From JACKCD01 sp041390905 (GTDB lineage: Bacteria; Chloroflexota; Anaerolineae; Promineifilales; Promineifilaceae), in contig JAWKPA010000012.1 of the NCBI GenBank assembly GCA_041390905.1, positions 310,001-374,000 on the forward strand: a DNA stretch of 64,000 bases, in the 5' to 3' direction. Both the position numbers and the translations under genes were made by a program. Below the pieces are notes generated by a model. The model did not search any database. It was not told the DNA's origin and worked only from the letters and a program-made list of their open reading frames with translations. This document shows, one piece after another, positions 8,122 to 17,156 of the stretch (the first letter of the stretch is position 1; each line of letters opens with the position of its first letter).

Positions 8122-8886
8122 TTACGGCAGCCCCACTTGCTCCACCGCCCGCGCCGGAACCCACCCCTCGCGGTCGCTGCCCGGCTGGGTGACATAGAGC
8201 CAATCGGGGCGTTCAATGGTGATGTTAACGGCCGTTCCTCCCCCCAACGTAAACAAATCATTCTCCGGCTGCGTCGGGTTGCTCACTGCGCTCACCTGGG
8301 CTGCCACCACAATCGCCAACGGCCGTTCCCGCTCCACCCACAGCCGTCCCCCCAGCAGCAGCAGTGCCAGCAGGCAAACAACAGCCGTTGCCCAAATGAT
8401 CCCGCGCAAAAATGGCAGCCGCCAGCGACGATACGCCCACCAGCAGCCCCACGCCGCCACCCACGCCAGCAATGCCAAAACGGCCGTTTCATTCAGTGAC
8501 AGCCACGCCCGGCCATCTGCCAGCACCAAGTCGAGCAGCGGCGGCTGTGGGCCACCTGCTTGCTGCCGCGCTAACGCCAAATTGGCGGCAATGGCGGCAT
8601 CACGCGGAGCCAGCCGCGCTGCTCGCTCCAAATGCAGCATCGCCCAGCCCAGCTCCCCGGCGCGGTAATACGCCGTTCCGGCATTGTAAAACAGCCCACT
8701 GTCCACCACCCCCCCGTCCACCACCTGCTGGTAAAGCTGCGCCGCCTCCAAAAAACGGCCGTTTTCATACAGCCGCCCCGCCACCATCATCGTCTCCTGG
8801 TTAACGGCCGTTTGCGCCGAAACAGACCCAACCAGCAGCAACACCCAACACCCAACACCCAACACCCAACACCTCACCGCTTCCAT
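8122..8886 (-). CDS. BatE-like TPR protein with C-terminal SH3-like domain
   Basis: 254 residues. Signal/TM-like N-terminus, then TPR units (VAGRLYENGRFLEAAQLYQQ; AGTAYYRAGELGWAMLHLER), a second TM region around 150-175, and a C-terminal bacterial SH3-like segment (AVNITIERPDWLYVTQPG ... EGWVPARAV). This matches BatE of the Bat (Bacteroides aerotolerance) gene set. It is the last gene of the minus-strand moxR-bat operon and overlaps the end of batD by 13 bases. The first residues (CWVLGVGCWVLL) are encoded by a CACCCAA heptad array, so the annotated start region is partly repeat-derived and the true start may be internal. Confidence 0.7.
   Translation of the reverse strand: MEAVRCWVLGVGCWVLLLVGSVSAQTAVNQETMMVAGRLYENGRFLEAAQLYQQVVDGGVVDSGLFYNAGTAYYRAGELGWAMLHLERAARLAPRDAAIAANLALARQQAGGPQPPLLDLVLADGRAWLSLNETAVLALLAWVAAWGCWWAYRRWRLPFLRGIIWATAVVCLLALLLLGGRLWVERERPLAIVVAAQVSAVSNPTQPENDLFTLGGGTAVNITIERPDWLYVTQPGSDREGWVPARAVEQVGLP
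8841..8873. repeat. Period-7 array (CACCCAA)
   Basis: Four to five tandem CACCCAA units on the plus strand (TTGGGTG on the coding strand) at the batD/batE junction. They encode the N-terminus of the BatE-like protein. Only one arm is present. Confidence 0.8.
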
Positions 8887-10670
8887 ACCCCCTCCAACGC
8901 CTCCACCAACCCCCGCGTCTCCGCCACAATCGCCGCTTCACCGCCGTTGGGCAGCGGGGCAAACCGCTCCGTCTCCAGCCGTTGCAGCAGGTCGCCCACC
9001 CGCGCCACCAGCGTTTCGTCCACCGCCTGCGCTTGCAGCAAGGCCAACTGCGTTTGCTGCGGCAGCCCGACAATCGGCTGCTCCAGCTTGTCGCTCAAAT
9101 ATCCCAGCAGCACCCGTTCGCTCAGTTCCTCCGGCGGCAACTGCGCCCCCTCTTTCAGCCGCCGCTGGGCGTTGGCAAAGGCTCGCTTGTGGCGGGGAAC
9201 GGCCGCTTTTGCCGCCTGCCACCGCTGCCAGCCAACCCAGCCCCCCACCAGCAGCGGCGGCAGCAGCCACAGCAGCCAGTAAAACGGCCGCACGGGGAAA
9301 ACAACGGCCGTTTCTTCCCCCAATGCCGCCCCCTTCAATCCCTGCACCGCCGATTGATCGGCTGCTGATTCAGCTTCTGGAGCCGCATCCTTGGCGACGG
9401 CTGTTGCTACAGGAACGGCCGTTGCTACCACTGCCACCGCTGCCTCACCCGTCACCGTAATTGGAATCGGCTCGCTGCGAAGGGTCTGGTAGCTGTCGCT
9501 TTGCGGGTCAAAATAAACATATTCGACGGCAGGAATGACAACATCACCGCCCGTTTCCGGCACCCAAATTTGCTCATACAGCCGTGCGCCCACCAAACGG
9601 CCGTTTCGCGTCTCGCTCTGCGTCTGCTGCGTGGGGTCAAACGCCCGCCAGCCGGGAATTACTGGCAACTCAGGAGCCGCCAGCGCCGGAATGTTGCCCG
9701 CGCCCTGCAGCAGCACCTGTAGTTTGATCGCCTCACCCACGGCCACGCTGTTTTTATCAACGGCCGTTCGTAGCTCAAACTGCCCCACCGACCCGTTAAA
9801 TCCGGCCGGCTGTGGCTCTGGCAGCGGGCGCACCTGCACCGTCACCGGCTCCGTGTGCAGCGCATCCACCGTTTCTGCCCCCGGCAAATCCAGCGTCGCC
9901 GCCCCAATCACCGTTTCCCCCGCCGCCTGCGGAAACAGCACCGTCGCCACGTCAATCACCCGCAACGTCCGATCCTGTCGCGGCTCGACGTAGGTGGTTT
10001 CCGATGTTCCCTGGCTCCAGAAGCCGCCAAAGTTGGGCAATTTGTACGGCACATACAGCACCGTGTTGGACGGGTGGAAAATCCGCACGCTGTACAAAAT
10101 CTGCTCCCCCGCATACGGCGTGGGGTTGTCCACCGACGCTTCCATAAACATCCCCAGGCTGGTCAACTCGGCCACGTTGGGGTCAACGCCGGGCGGCAGA
10201 GTGGGGCGCACCCCGGCGGTAATGGTCATGGTGATCGGGTCGGCGGTATAGCTTTGGCCGTCAATAACGGCCGTTATTCCCCCAATCTCCACCGCTCCCG
10301 TTTGCACCGGCTGCAGCCGGTACGTATACGTCGCCCCCACGCTCACCACCCCATTCACACTAGACATCTGGCTTGATTGGCTGCGCCCCACCAGGGCAAA
10401 GGCAGATAAATCCGGCAGTTCTGGCGTGCCAACATCGCTCCCGCCCGACAGCGTAATCGTCAGCGTCACCGTGTCGTCGGTCGTTACCTCCGTTCTGTCC
10501 ACCGTTACCACCAGCGGCTCATTTTGCGCCTGTACCACACCAGCCAGCAGCAACCACAGCAGCCCCCAAATGAGACCCACCCCACGACCAACCATCAATA
10601 ACCGAATACCGATAACTGATAACTGATAACTGATAACTGAATACCAAATACCGAATACCGCCATTACCAA
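8874..10670 (-). CDS. BatD-like protein (oxygen tolerance family)
   Basis: 598 residues. After an N-terminal hydrophobic segment, repeated immunoglobulin-like modules follow (VTVDRTEVTTDDTVTLTITL; MEASVDNPTPYAGEQILYSV; RTAVDKNSVAVGEAIKLQV). A TM segment lies near 445-465 (FYWLLWLLPPLLVGGWVG), followed by a cytoplasmic tail. This is the BatD layout: a large exported region anchored near the C-terminus, thought to work with BatA/B VWA proteins and MoxR. The first ~25 residues (WYSVISYQLSVIG) come from the heptad array at 10597-10661, so translation may really begin near MVGRGVGLIWG. Several AACGGCCGTT copies lie in the second half of the gene. Confidence 0.75.
   Translation of the reverse strand: MVMAVFGIWYSVISYQLSVIGIRLLMVGRGVGLIWGLLWLLLAGVVQAQNEPLVVTVDRTEVTTDDTVTLTITLSGGSDVGTPELPDLSAFALVGRSQSSQMSSVNGVVSVGATYTYRLQPVQTGAVEIGGITAVIDGQSYTADPITMTITAGVRPTLPPGVDPNVAELTSLGMFMEASVDNPTPYAGEQILYSVRIFHPSNTVLYVPYKLPNFGGFWSQGTSETTYVEPRQDRTLRVIDVATVLFPQAAGETVIGAATLDLPGAETVDALHTEPVTVQVRPLPEPQPAGFNGSVGQFELRTAVDKNSVAVGEAIKLQVLLQGAGNIPALAAPELPVIPGWRAFDPTQQTQSETRNGRLVGARLYEQIWVPETGGDVVIPAVEYVYFDPQSDSYQTLRSEPIPITVTGEAAVAVVATAVPVATAVAKDAAPEAESAADQSAVQGLKGAALGEETAVVFPVRPFYWLLWLLPPLLVGGWVGWQRWQAAKAAVPRHKRAFANAQRRLKEGAQLPPEELSERVLLGYLSDKLEQPIVGLPQQTQLALLQAQAVDETLVARVGDLLQRLETERFAPLPNGGEAAIVAETRGLVEALEGVWKR
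10597..10661. repeat. Period-7 array (ATAACTG/ATACCGA)
   Basis: At least four tandem ATAACTG heptads are flanked by ATAACCG/ATACCGA heptads at the batBC/batD junction. They overlap the annotated N-terminus of the BatD-like protein. Confidence 0.8.
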
Positions 10671-12415
10671 TCCTTCTCCGCCGGGCCACCCGACCGCAGC
10701 CGAAGCTGCAAATGCTCTTGCAGCGTTTCCGCATTTTGCTCAATCGCCCGCAGCAGCTCCCGCGCCTGTTCCTCCGTCAACTGCTCTGGCCGTGCCTGCT
10801 CACCCCCCGACTCATTGTTGTCCGATGGCTCCACCTGCCGCTCATCCCGGTTGTCCGAACGCTCCTGCGCCGTCTCGGCAGGATCCTGGTTGGGGTCAGC
10901 ATCCTGCGAACCACTTTGCTGATTGTCTCCCTGCTCGGTTTCCGGCGGCGGCTCGTCGCTTTGCTCGTTTTGGGGCGGCGGCTCTTCGGGGGGGGCGGCT
11001 TGCAGAGCTTGCTGCGCCAACTCCAGGTTGTATTTGGCATCGGCATCGTTGGGGTTCAGGCGTAGGGCTTGTTTGTAGGTGTTAACGGCCGTTCCAAAAT
11101 CCCCCTGCCCATACGCCACATTCCCCCGGTTAAACAGCCCCACCTGCGCCAGCACCCCGCCCGCCCGCGTCAACGCCCGCTCCAGCAGCGACTGCGCCTC
11201 CGCCAGCCCTTCCTGCCGGTAATAAACGTTGGCCGCGTTGTAGGTCGGTTCGCCCAGGTTAGGGGCTTCATCACTGGCATTAAAATAAGCCCGCAGTGCC
11301 GTCTCATAATCGGCGGCGGCAAACGCCTCGTTGCCCTGCGCCACCAGCTCTGCCTCCGGCCCGGCGCACCCCGCCAGCAGCACCGCCGCCAGCAGCAGCG
11401 GTAAAACCCGCGCCAGCACCCGCCTCCGCTCTGGCACCAGCGGCAGCAAGAAGAGGGCGATGACGGCAACGAGCAAAAAGCCCTGAAACCGCTCAATCGG
11501 GGTAGATTCCAGCCGACTGGCGAGTGACTGCTGCTGTAGGGTTTCCAGTTCGGCGGCAATGGCGGGGGCAATGCGGCCAACGGCTTCGGCACGGAAATAA
11601 CGGCCGTTTCCCACCGCCGCAATCTGTGCCAACGTCGCCTCATCCAGCCGCGAAATCACCGTTTCCCCCCGCGCATCCAGCTTGTACCCCAGCAACTGCC
11701 CCCGCCGGTCATACTCAGGAATCGGCGCACCCTCACCCGACCCCAGCCCGACGGTGTAGATGACCACCCCTTCGTCGGCAGCAGCAGCAGCAGCGGCCAC
11801 CGGGTCGCCCTCATGCCCTTCGCCATCGGTGACAATCAAAATTACTTTTTGGCTGGTGCGGGCTTCGTTAAACCCCGTTTGGGCAATGCGAATCGCCTCT
11901 TCCAGTGCCGTGCCGGTGCGCGAAATCATGCCGGGGTTCACGCTATCAAGGTAGCTGCGGGCGGTGTTGTAGTCGGTGGTAAGCGGAAACTGGATGAAGG
12001 CCGCGCCGGAAAATAGCACCAGCCCCACCTCGTCGCCGCCCAGCAGGTCGAGCAGGTCGGCAATGTCCTGGCGCGCCCGGCGCAGCCGGTTGGGCTGCAA
12101 ATCTTCGGCCAACATGCTGGGGGAGATGTCGAGGGCGATCATAAGCTGCACCCCTTGCTGCTCAATCTCTTCTTCCACCACCCCCCACTGCGGCCGTGCC
12201 AAGGACACAATGGTGAGGGCGGTGGCGAGGAACCAGAGGAGGTGGCGGAAAAAACGGCCGTTTTCCCACACCATCCCCCGCAACTGCCCCACCAGCACCG
12301 TATCACCCAGCCGCGCCACCAGCCGCCGCCGCTGCCACACCGCCACAGCCAGCAGCCCCGCCGCCACGGCCAGCGCCAGAAACCAGGTTAATCGTTGGGG
12401 TTCTGCAAAACTCAT
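10664..12415 (-). CDS. BatB-BatC fusion: VWA domain plus TPR protein
   Basis: 583 residues. Two N-terminal TM segments and an intact MIDAS motif (ALDISPSMLAEDL) define the VWA domain up to about residue 300. A further TM follows (FLLVAVIALFLLPLV), then a lipoprotein-like stretch (AAVLLAGCAG), then TPRs (NAANVYYRQEGLAEAQSLLER; RGNVAYGQGDFGTAVNTYKQ), ending in a charged low-complexity tail rich in E, Q, P and D. In many genomes batB and batC are separate genes; here they form one frame. The lipobox-like LLAGC inside the protein suggests the C-half was once an independent secreted lipoprotein (inference). The start ATG at 12415 precedes a clean TM helix. Confidence 0.8.
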   Translation of the reverse strand: MSFAEPQRLTWFLALAVAAGLLAVAVWQRRRLVARLGDTVLVGQLRGMVWENGRFFRHLLWFLATALTIVSLARPQWGVVEEEIEQQGVQLMIALDISPSMLAEDLQPNRLRRARQDIADLLDLLGGDEVGLVLFSGAAFIQFPLTTDYNTARSYLDSVNPGMISRTGTALEEAIRIAQTGFNEARTSQKVILIVTDGEGHEGDPVAAAAAAADEGVVIYTVGLGSGEGAPIPEYDRRGQLLGYKLDARGETVISRLDEATLAQIAAVGNGRYFRAEAVGRIAPAIAAELETLQQQSLASRLESTPIERFQGFLLVAVIALFLLPLVPERRRVLARVLPLLLAAVLLAGCAGPEAELVAQGNEAFAAADYETALRAYFNASDEAPNLGEPTYNAANVYYRQEGLAEAQSLLERALTRAGGVLAQVGLFNRGNVAYGQGDFGTAVNTYKQALRLNPNDADAKYNLELAQQALQAAPPEEPPPQNEQSDEPPPETEQGDNQQSGSQDADPNQDPAETAQERSDNRDERQVEPSDNNESGGEQARPEQLTEEQARELLRAIEQNAETLQEHLQLRLRSGGPAEKDW

Positions 12416-12428
12416 CGTTTTAGGTCAA

Positions 12429-12509
12429 AGTAATCAGTAATCAGTATCCGGTAATCGGTAATCAGTGTGAGTTGAGACTGATAACCGATAACCGAATACT
12501 GATTACCGT
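12429..12509. repeat. Period-7 hairpin (AATCAGT / ATAACCG)
   Basis: Left arm of AATCAGT/GTAATCG heptads, right arm of GATAACC/CTGATTA heptads, centre GTGAGTTGAGA. It fills the batA/batBC junction. Confidence 0.8.
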
Positions 12510-12512
12510 CCA

Positions 12513-13487
12513 TTACGGCAACACCCGCAGCACCGTCTGCCGCAGCCCAAACTCCAGCAGCAGCAGCAGCAGCCCCGGCAGCACCAACCAGCCCATCAGC
12601 TCCTCATACCGCGTAAACACCTGAATTTCGATGTCCGACCGCTCCAGGGCGTTGATTTCGTCATAGACCTGCGCCAGCCCGTTGCGGTCTTCGGCGCGGA
12701 AGTACAGGGCGCCGGTGATGTTGGCAATTTGCTGCAAGGTTGCCTCATCGAGCCGGTTTTGGTCGTCGCTAAAAAAGCTGCCCACACGCCCGGCACCAAT
12801 CGTATAGACCTTGATCCCCAATGCCCGTGCCGCCTCTGCCGCCGTCAATGGGTCAATTTGTCCGGCGTTGTTCACGCCGTCGGTGAGCAGAATGATGACG
12901 CGGCTTTGCACGGCCGAATCTTTGAGCATGTTGACCGCTGTGGCAACCCCCATGCCAATGGCCGTCCCGTCTTCCAACTGCATGATCCGCGCCGATTCCA
13001 CCATGTCTACCTGCCGCGTCAGCATGTCGTGGTCGGTGGTGGGGGGGCTTTGGACAAAGGCATCGCTGGCAAAGACAACCAGGCCGAGGCGGTCAAACGG
13101 CCGTTCGCCCACAAACGCCTCAATCACATCCTTCGCCGCCTCCAGCCGGTTGCTGGGAAAAAAGTCGTTCGTTTCCATGCTGCTGGAAATATCCAGCACC
13201 AGGGCAATATCCACTCCTTCGCCGTTGACCACCTGCCGTTCGTCGCCGCGCTGCGGCCGCGCCAGCCCGATGACCAGCAGTGCCAGTGCCAGCCAGCGCA
13301 GAGCGTTGGGCAGCCACAGCAGCCGCGTGCGCCAGGAGTGCGCCGCCACCTGCGCCAGGGCGGTGTCGGCATAGCGTAGCCCAGCCACGGGCGACTGTCG
13401 CCCCGCCCGCCAGCGCAGCAGCGAAATGAGCAGCGGAATCAGCGGCAGCAGCAGCAGGAAGAGGGGGGCCTGGAAGCGGAAGGTCAT
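12513..13487 (-). CDS. BatA-type VWA membrane protein
   Basis: 324 residues. N-terminal BatA domain with a TM helix (FLLLLPLIPLLISLL), second TM near 60-78, then a VWA domain with MIDAS VLDISSSMETND and the later conserved threonine/aspartate region IILLTDGVNNAGQ. It ends in a C-terminal TM (LMGWLVLPGLLLLLLEF). It pairs with the downstream BatB-BatC fusion. The ATG at 13487 overlaps the stop of the preceding gene by 4 bases, a sign of translational coupling. One AACGGCCGTT copy at 13096. Confidence 0.85.
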   Translation of the reverse strand: MTFRFQAPLFLLLLPLIPLLISLLRWRAGRQSPVAGLRYADTALAQVAAHSWRTRLLWLPNALRWLALALLVIGLARPQRGDERQVVNGEGVDIALVLDISSSMETNDFFPSNRLEAAKDVIEAFVGERPFDRLGLVVFASDAFVQSPPTTDHDMLTRQVDMVESARIMQLEDGTAIGMGVATAVNMLKDSAVQSRVIILLTDGVNNAGQIDPLTAAEAARALGIKVYTIGAGRVGSFFSDDQNRLDEATLQQIANITGALYFRAEDRNGLAQVYDEINALERSDIEIQVFTRYEELMGWLVLPGLLLLLLEFGLRQTVLRVLP

Positions 13488-14401
13488 ATCATGCGCTCCC
13501 GGTCTTCGCCCGGCGCGGTGGCTTTGATGAGCTCCAGTACGCGAATGGGGTATTCGTTGGCAGCGGTGGTGCTGGGGATCATGTCGGTAAATTTCACCCA
13601 GTCGGCCATTTCCAGCAAACCCAGCAGGGCTTTGCGCTGGTCGCTGCGGAAGCCGGTTTTGTCAATGGCGGCGCGGACTTCGGCGGTGGTCATGTCTATG
13701 GCGGGGAAGCTGTGGGCTTCGGTGAGGTAGCGGCGCAGCAGGTCGGAGACGAGGGTGTATTGCTCTTTGAAGCGACCAGCGGTGGGCAAATCCTGAATCA
13801 TAACCTTGGAAAGCTCGTCCATGATGATTTGGGTGGGGGTGCGGGGGTCAACGGGGGCAGAAACGGCCGTTTTTCCCCTTTGCACCCGCCGCCAAAGCCG
13901 CCAACCAACCAGAGCCACCACCAGCCCGCCGCCTGCGTACCAAGGCCAAACGGGTGGAAAGGGGAGTTCGGCCTGGGGTTTGATGTCGCGCAGGTTGCTG
14001 TCCCCGTCCACGAGAACGGATGCGATGGTGAGGGTGGTGGAAACGGCCGTTGTTCCCACAATTTCCCCGGCGTTCGTACTCACCCGCAGCGGCAGCGGCG
14101 GCGTGGCAAATTCCCCCACCTCCCACAGCGTCACCGTAATCGTCTGCTCGCTTGTTTCTGTGCCGTCGCCGTTGGCCGTCACCCTTACCGGCGACAACTC
14201 CCACACCTCAAACGCCCCCCACGTCTCGCCCAGCTCCGGCGGCAGCAACCGATACCCCGCCGGATGCACCACCCGCAGCTCCAGGGCAATCGCATCCCCC
14301 ACGTGCGCCGTCGGGTTGGCAGGGGTAAGCGTGGCGGCCAGATCGGTGGTTTGGATGGCTGCATTGAGGAGGAGGAGGAGTGTTGTGAGGAGGTTGAGCA
14401 T
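13484..14401 (-). CDS. DUF4381/BatD-like membrane protein
   Basis: 305 residues. N-terminal signal/TM segment, an Ig-like exported domain (ATLTPANPTAHVGDAIALEL), a TM helix around 152-172 (PPVWPWYAGGGLVVALVGWR), and a C-terminal cytoplasmic helical region. This is how DUF4381-type proteins in moxR/bat clusters look. It lies between DUF58 and BatA and overlaps batA by 4 bases. Function is inferred only from the cluster: membrane-associated support of a MoxR/VWA chaperone-like assembly. Confidence 0.6.
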   Translation of the reverse strand: MLNLLTTLLLLLNAAIQTTDLAATLTPANPTAHVGDAIALELRVVHPAGYRLLPPELGETWGAFEVWELSPVRVTANGDGTETSEQTITVTLWEVGEFATPPLPLRVSTNAGEIVGTTAVSTTLTIASVLVDGDSNLRDIKPQAELPFPPVWPWYAGGGLVVALVGWRLWRRVQRGKTAVSAPVDPRTPTQIIMDELSKVMIQDLPTAGRFKEQYTLVSDLLRRYLTEAHSFPAIDMTTAEVRAAIDKTGFRSDQRKALLGLLEMADWVKFTDMIPSTTAANEYPIRVLELIKATAPGEDRERMI

Positions 14402-14402
14402 T

Positions 14403-14463
14403 GGGTTATTGGTTATTGGTTATTGGTTATTGAACGCACTCAATAACCAATAACCAATAACCA
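14403..14463. repeat. Period-7 hairpin (GGTTATT / AATAACC)
   Basis: Four GGTTATT heptads, a short centre (GAACGCACT), then three to four AATAACC heptads: a near-perfect long stem between the DUF58 and DUF4381-like genes. The next junction (15357-15417) carries the same repeat type. Confidence 0.9.
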
Positions 14464-14468
14464 ACTGT

Positions 14469-15356
14469 TTAACGAGTTAATCGTCGCACTCGCCGCTGAA
14501 AAAACGCCGCTAACGGCACCACATAATCGGCGGCGGTGGTGATGGGCACGCGGTCTACCTGTGCCCGGTTGAACACCTGTTGCTTGGTGGCAGCCAAAGC
14601 CGCCTGCCGTTCGGCAAAGGCGGTGCGCCACCGCTTGCTGCTGGTGTCCACCCACACCACTTCGCCCGTTTCGGCATCTTCCAGGGCCAGCAGCCCCACG
14701 TCGGCAATTTCGCTTTCCAGCGGGTCGTGGATATCCACCGCCACCACGTCATGGCGTTTGTTGGTGACGGTCAGCACACCGCGATAGCTGTCGGGGTCGG
14801 CCAAAAAGTCGGAAATGACAAAAACGATGCTGCGCCGCTTGATGAGCCGGTTGATGCTGTCGAGCGCGAGCCTGATATCGGTGCCGCGCTGCCGGGGCTG
14901 GAAGGCGAGCAGTTCGCGGATGAGGCGCAGAATGTGCTTGCGCCCTTTGCGCGGCGGGATGAACAGTTCGACTTGGCTGGTGAAAATAAGCAACCCTACT
15001 TTGTCGTTGTTGCTGGTGGCGGCGAAGGCGAGAACGGCCGTTAATTCCGCCGCCAACTCCCGCTTAAACCGCCCCACCGAGCCAAAATCCCCCGATCCGC
15101 TGGCATCCACCACCAGCAAAACGGTCAGCTCCCGCTCCTCGCTATACCGCTTCACATACGGGTCGCCCATCCGCGCCGTCACGTTCCAGTCAATGGTACG
15201 AATCTCGTCCCCCGGCAAATACGGGCGCACCTCCTCAAAGGCCATGCCCCGCCCCTTAAACGCCGAGTGGTAATCCCCGGCAAAGGTGTCGTTGACCAGG
15301 CGGCGGGTGCGGATCTCGATTTGGCGGATTTTGCGGAAAAGGTCGGAAGAGAGCAT
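14469..15356 (-). CDS. DUF58 domain protein
   Basis: 295 residues. The DUF58 signature RPYLPGDEIRTIDWNVTARM (about 46-65) is complete. A VWA-like region follows (LLVVDASGSGDFG; GTDIRLALDSINRLIKRRS; VISDFLADPD). DUF58 proteins are nearly always encoded beside MoxR AAA ATPases, as here. They are thought to be substrates or co-factors of MoxR in protein-complex maturation. Unlike some members, this one shows no strong N-terminal TM pair, so it is probably cytoplasmic. Ends with MoxR upstream and the DUF4381-like gene downstream on the same strand. Confidence 0.85.
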   Translation of the reverse strand: MLSSDLFRKIRQIEIRTRRLVNDTFAGDYHSAFKGRGMAFEEVRPYLPGDEIRTIDWNVTARMGDPYVKRYSEERELTVLLVVDASGSGDFGSVGRFKRELAAELTAVLAFAATSNNDKVGLLIFTSQVELFIPPRKGRKHILRLIRELLAFQPRQRGTDIRLALDSINRLIKRRSIVFVISDFLADPDSYRGVLTVTNKRHDVVAVDIHDPLESEIADVGLLALEDAETGEVVWVDTSSKRWRTAFAERQAALAATKQQVFNRAQVDRVPITTAADYVVPLAAFFQRRVRRLTR

Positions 15357-15417
15357 GGTTATTGGTTATTGGTTATTGGTTATTTCAGGCTGCCTCAATA
15401 ACCAATAACCAATAACA
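15357..15417. repeat. Period-7 hairpin (GGTTATT / AATAACC)
   Basis: GGTTATT heptads, centre TTCAGGCTGCC, AATAACC heptads. Exactly fills the moxR/DUF58 gap. Confidence 0.9.
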
Positions 15418-15420
15418 GCT

Positions 15421-16413
15421 TTATGGAACCTCCACCCGCGCCAACAGCCGCCGCACAATCTCATCCGTCGTCACCTCTTCGGCTTCGGCTTCGTAGGTGG
15501 TGATGATGCGGTGGCGCAGCACGTCGGGGGCAATTTGTTTGATGTCTTCGGGGGTGACAAAGCCGCGTCCTTGCAAAAAGGCGTGGGCGCGGGCGGCCAA
15601 AATCATGAAGATGCCGGCGCGGGGGGAGGCACCAAAGGCGATGAGGGGGCGCAAGTCGGCCAGCCCTTGCCCTTCGGGTTCCCGCGTGCCGATGATGAGA
15701 TCGAGGACGTATTCCTTGATTTTGTCGTCTACGTAGATTTGGGAAACGGCCGTTCTTGCCCGCAAGATCGTCTCCGGCGTCACCAACTGGCTCACCGACG
15801 GCAGTTCCACCCCCGTCATCCGGTCAATAATCAGCCGCTCCTCCGACCGGTTGGGGTAGCCCACCAACACCTTCAGCATAAAGCGATCCACCTGCGCCTC
15901 CGGCAGCGGGTACGTTCCCTCCTGCTCAATCGGGTTCTGCGTTGCCAGCACCAAAAACATTTGCCCCAGCGGGAACGTACTGTCGCCAATGCTGATTTGC
16001 CGTTCCTGCATCGCCTCCAGCAGCGCACTTTGCACCTTGGCCGGGGCGCGGTTAATTTCATCGGCCAGCACCAGGTTGGCAAACAGCGGCCCCCGATGCA
16101 CCGTAAACTCATGGGTGCGGGGGTTATAGATTTGCGTGCCAAGCAGGTCGGCCGGCAGCAGATCGGGGGTGAACTGGATGCGGGAGAAGGTGGCCTGAAT
16201 GGCCTGCGCCACCGTTTTGATGAGCAGCGTTTTTGCCAGCCCCGGCACCCCTTCCAGCAAAATGTGGCCGTCGGCCAGCAGCGCAATCAGTACCCGATCT
16301 ACCAACGCCTGCTGCCCCACCATAATCTTGCCAATTTCGTCCCGCAGCGGCTGCAAAAAGGCACTTTCCCGCTCCACTCGCGCATTCAGTTCCTGCACGC
16401 TGGTAAAATCCAT
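15421..16413 (-). CDS. moxR: MoxR family AAA+ ATPase
   Basis: 330 residues, normal family length. Walker A GVPGLAKTLL, Walker B region NLVLADEINRAPAKVQ, sensor 1/insert region MFLVLATQNPIEQEGTYPLP, and the C-terminal lid with SPRAGI are all present. MoxR ATPases act as chaperones that assemble or activate partner complexes, typically with DUF58 and VWA proteins; all of these follow in this operon. One AACGGCCGTT at 15745. The start ATG at 16413 is preceded by a purine-rich stretch (AGAAG), then the heptad hairpin. Confidence 0.93.
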   Translation of the reverse strand: MDFTSVQELNARVERESAFLQPLRDEIGKIMVGQQALVDRVLIALLADGHILLEGVPGLAKTLLIKTVAQAIQATFSRIQFTPDLLPADLLGTQIYNPRTHEFTVHRGPLFANLVLADEINRAPAKVQSALLEAMQERQISIGDSTFPLGQMFLVLATQNPIEQEGTYPLPEAQVDRFMLKVLVGYPNRSEERLIIDRMTGVELPSVSQLVTPETILRARTAVSQIYVDDKIKEYVLDLIIGTREPEGQGLADLRPLIAFGASPRAGIFMILAARAHAFLQGRGFVTPEDIKQIAPDVLRHRIITTYEAEAEEVTTDEIVRRLLARVEVP

Positions 16414-16440
16414 AATCTTCTCCGAAAGGGTTGTTGGTTT

Positions 16441-16505
16441 ATTGGGGATTGGAGATTGGAGATTACTGATAGTTCATAATCTCCAATCTTCAATCTCTAA
16501 TCTCC
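16441..16505. repeat. Period-7 hairpin (GGAGATT / AATCTCC)
   Basis: ATTGGGGATTGGAGATTGG arm, centre near ACTGATAGTTCAT, and an AATCTCCAATCTTCAATCTC arm. Lies upstream of moxR. Confidence 0.85.
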
Positions 16506-16546
16506 GATAAGGATAAGATTTTTGGCAAAAAAAACAAACTTTCTCA

Positions 16547-17143
16547 TCAATTTCCCGGCAGCGGCAGTGCGCCAAAAACCAGGACATCGGCCGTTACTCT
16601 GTCACCGCTGCGGCTGCCCCACGCCTGAATTTCGGCGTTTTCGGGCAAATCTTCCAGCGAATCTACTTGCCGTACCTGCTGCTGCACGCTGCGCTCACCG
16701 CTTTCGCCGCTATCGCTCAGGCTGTAGTCGGTCACGTCCAGATAGAGCGTGGTGTTGCGCCCCACAATAACCTCAAGCTCTGGCCCGGTGGCGCGGGGAA
16801 CGGCTTGCGCGGTTTGCTGCCCGGTGTCGCCGTCTACCTGCACCTCCACGTTTACCTCAATGCCGCCGGTGCCCACCGTCAGCGAATTGTCTTCGCGCCG
16901 CACCAGAATGCCGCTGGCGGCGGCGGGTTCGGTGGGTAGCTCGGCGGCGGGCAGGATGGTGGTTTGCACAGCGATGGGTGCACCACCATCGGCCACGGCC
17001 ACGGACTGGATGACGCGACCGCCGCCGGACGCAACGGCCGTTTCTTCCCCATCCCGGTTGAGCAGCCTAACGGCCGTTAATCCCCCCGCCACCAGCAAAC
17101 CTAATCCCAAAATGATAATGACTGCAATGGTCCATTTACTCAT
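16547..17143 (-). CDS. Membrane-anchored small protein, paralog A (unknown function)
   Basis: 198 residues from the ATG at 17143, chosen because AGGTGG lies 6 bases upstream and the protein then starts MSKWTIAVIIILGLGLLVAGG, a clear TM anchor. The rest is predicted extracytoplasmic and beta-rich: a segment VEVQVDGDTGQQTAQAVPR, then a C-terminal motif AEIQAWGSRSGDRVTADVLVFG. It is clearly paralogous to the next upstream gene (17220-17786), which shares the TM-AVRLL start and the ending TVWGEKRGDRIVATVVVFG. No family was recognised with confidence; the ending resembles OB-like DUF5666 units. It lies between the efflux genes and moxR, so an envelope role is plausible. Confidence 0.6.
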   Translation of the reverse strand: MSKWTIAVIIILGLGLLVAGGLTAVRLLNRDGEETAVASGGGRVIQSVAVADGGAPIAVQTTILPAAELPTEPAAASGILVRREDNSLTVGTGGIEVNVEVQVDGDTGQQTAQAVPRATGPELEVIVGRNTTLYLDVTDYSLSDSGESGERSVQQQVRQVDSLEDLPENAEIQAWGSRSGDRVTADVLVFGALPLPGN

Positions 17144-17156
17144 TGATTCCACCTTT

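Noticed and set aside
12729..13379. Plus-strand frames over the bat genes (also 13712-14446 and 15511-16479)
   Set aside because: They mirror conserved minus-strand genes (BatA, DUF4381-like, MoxR) and look like GC-rich antisense frames.
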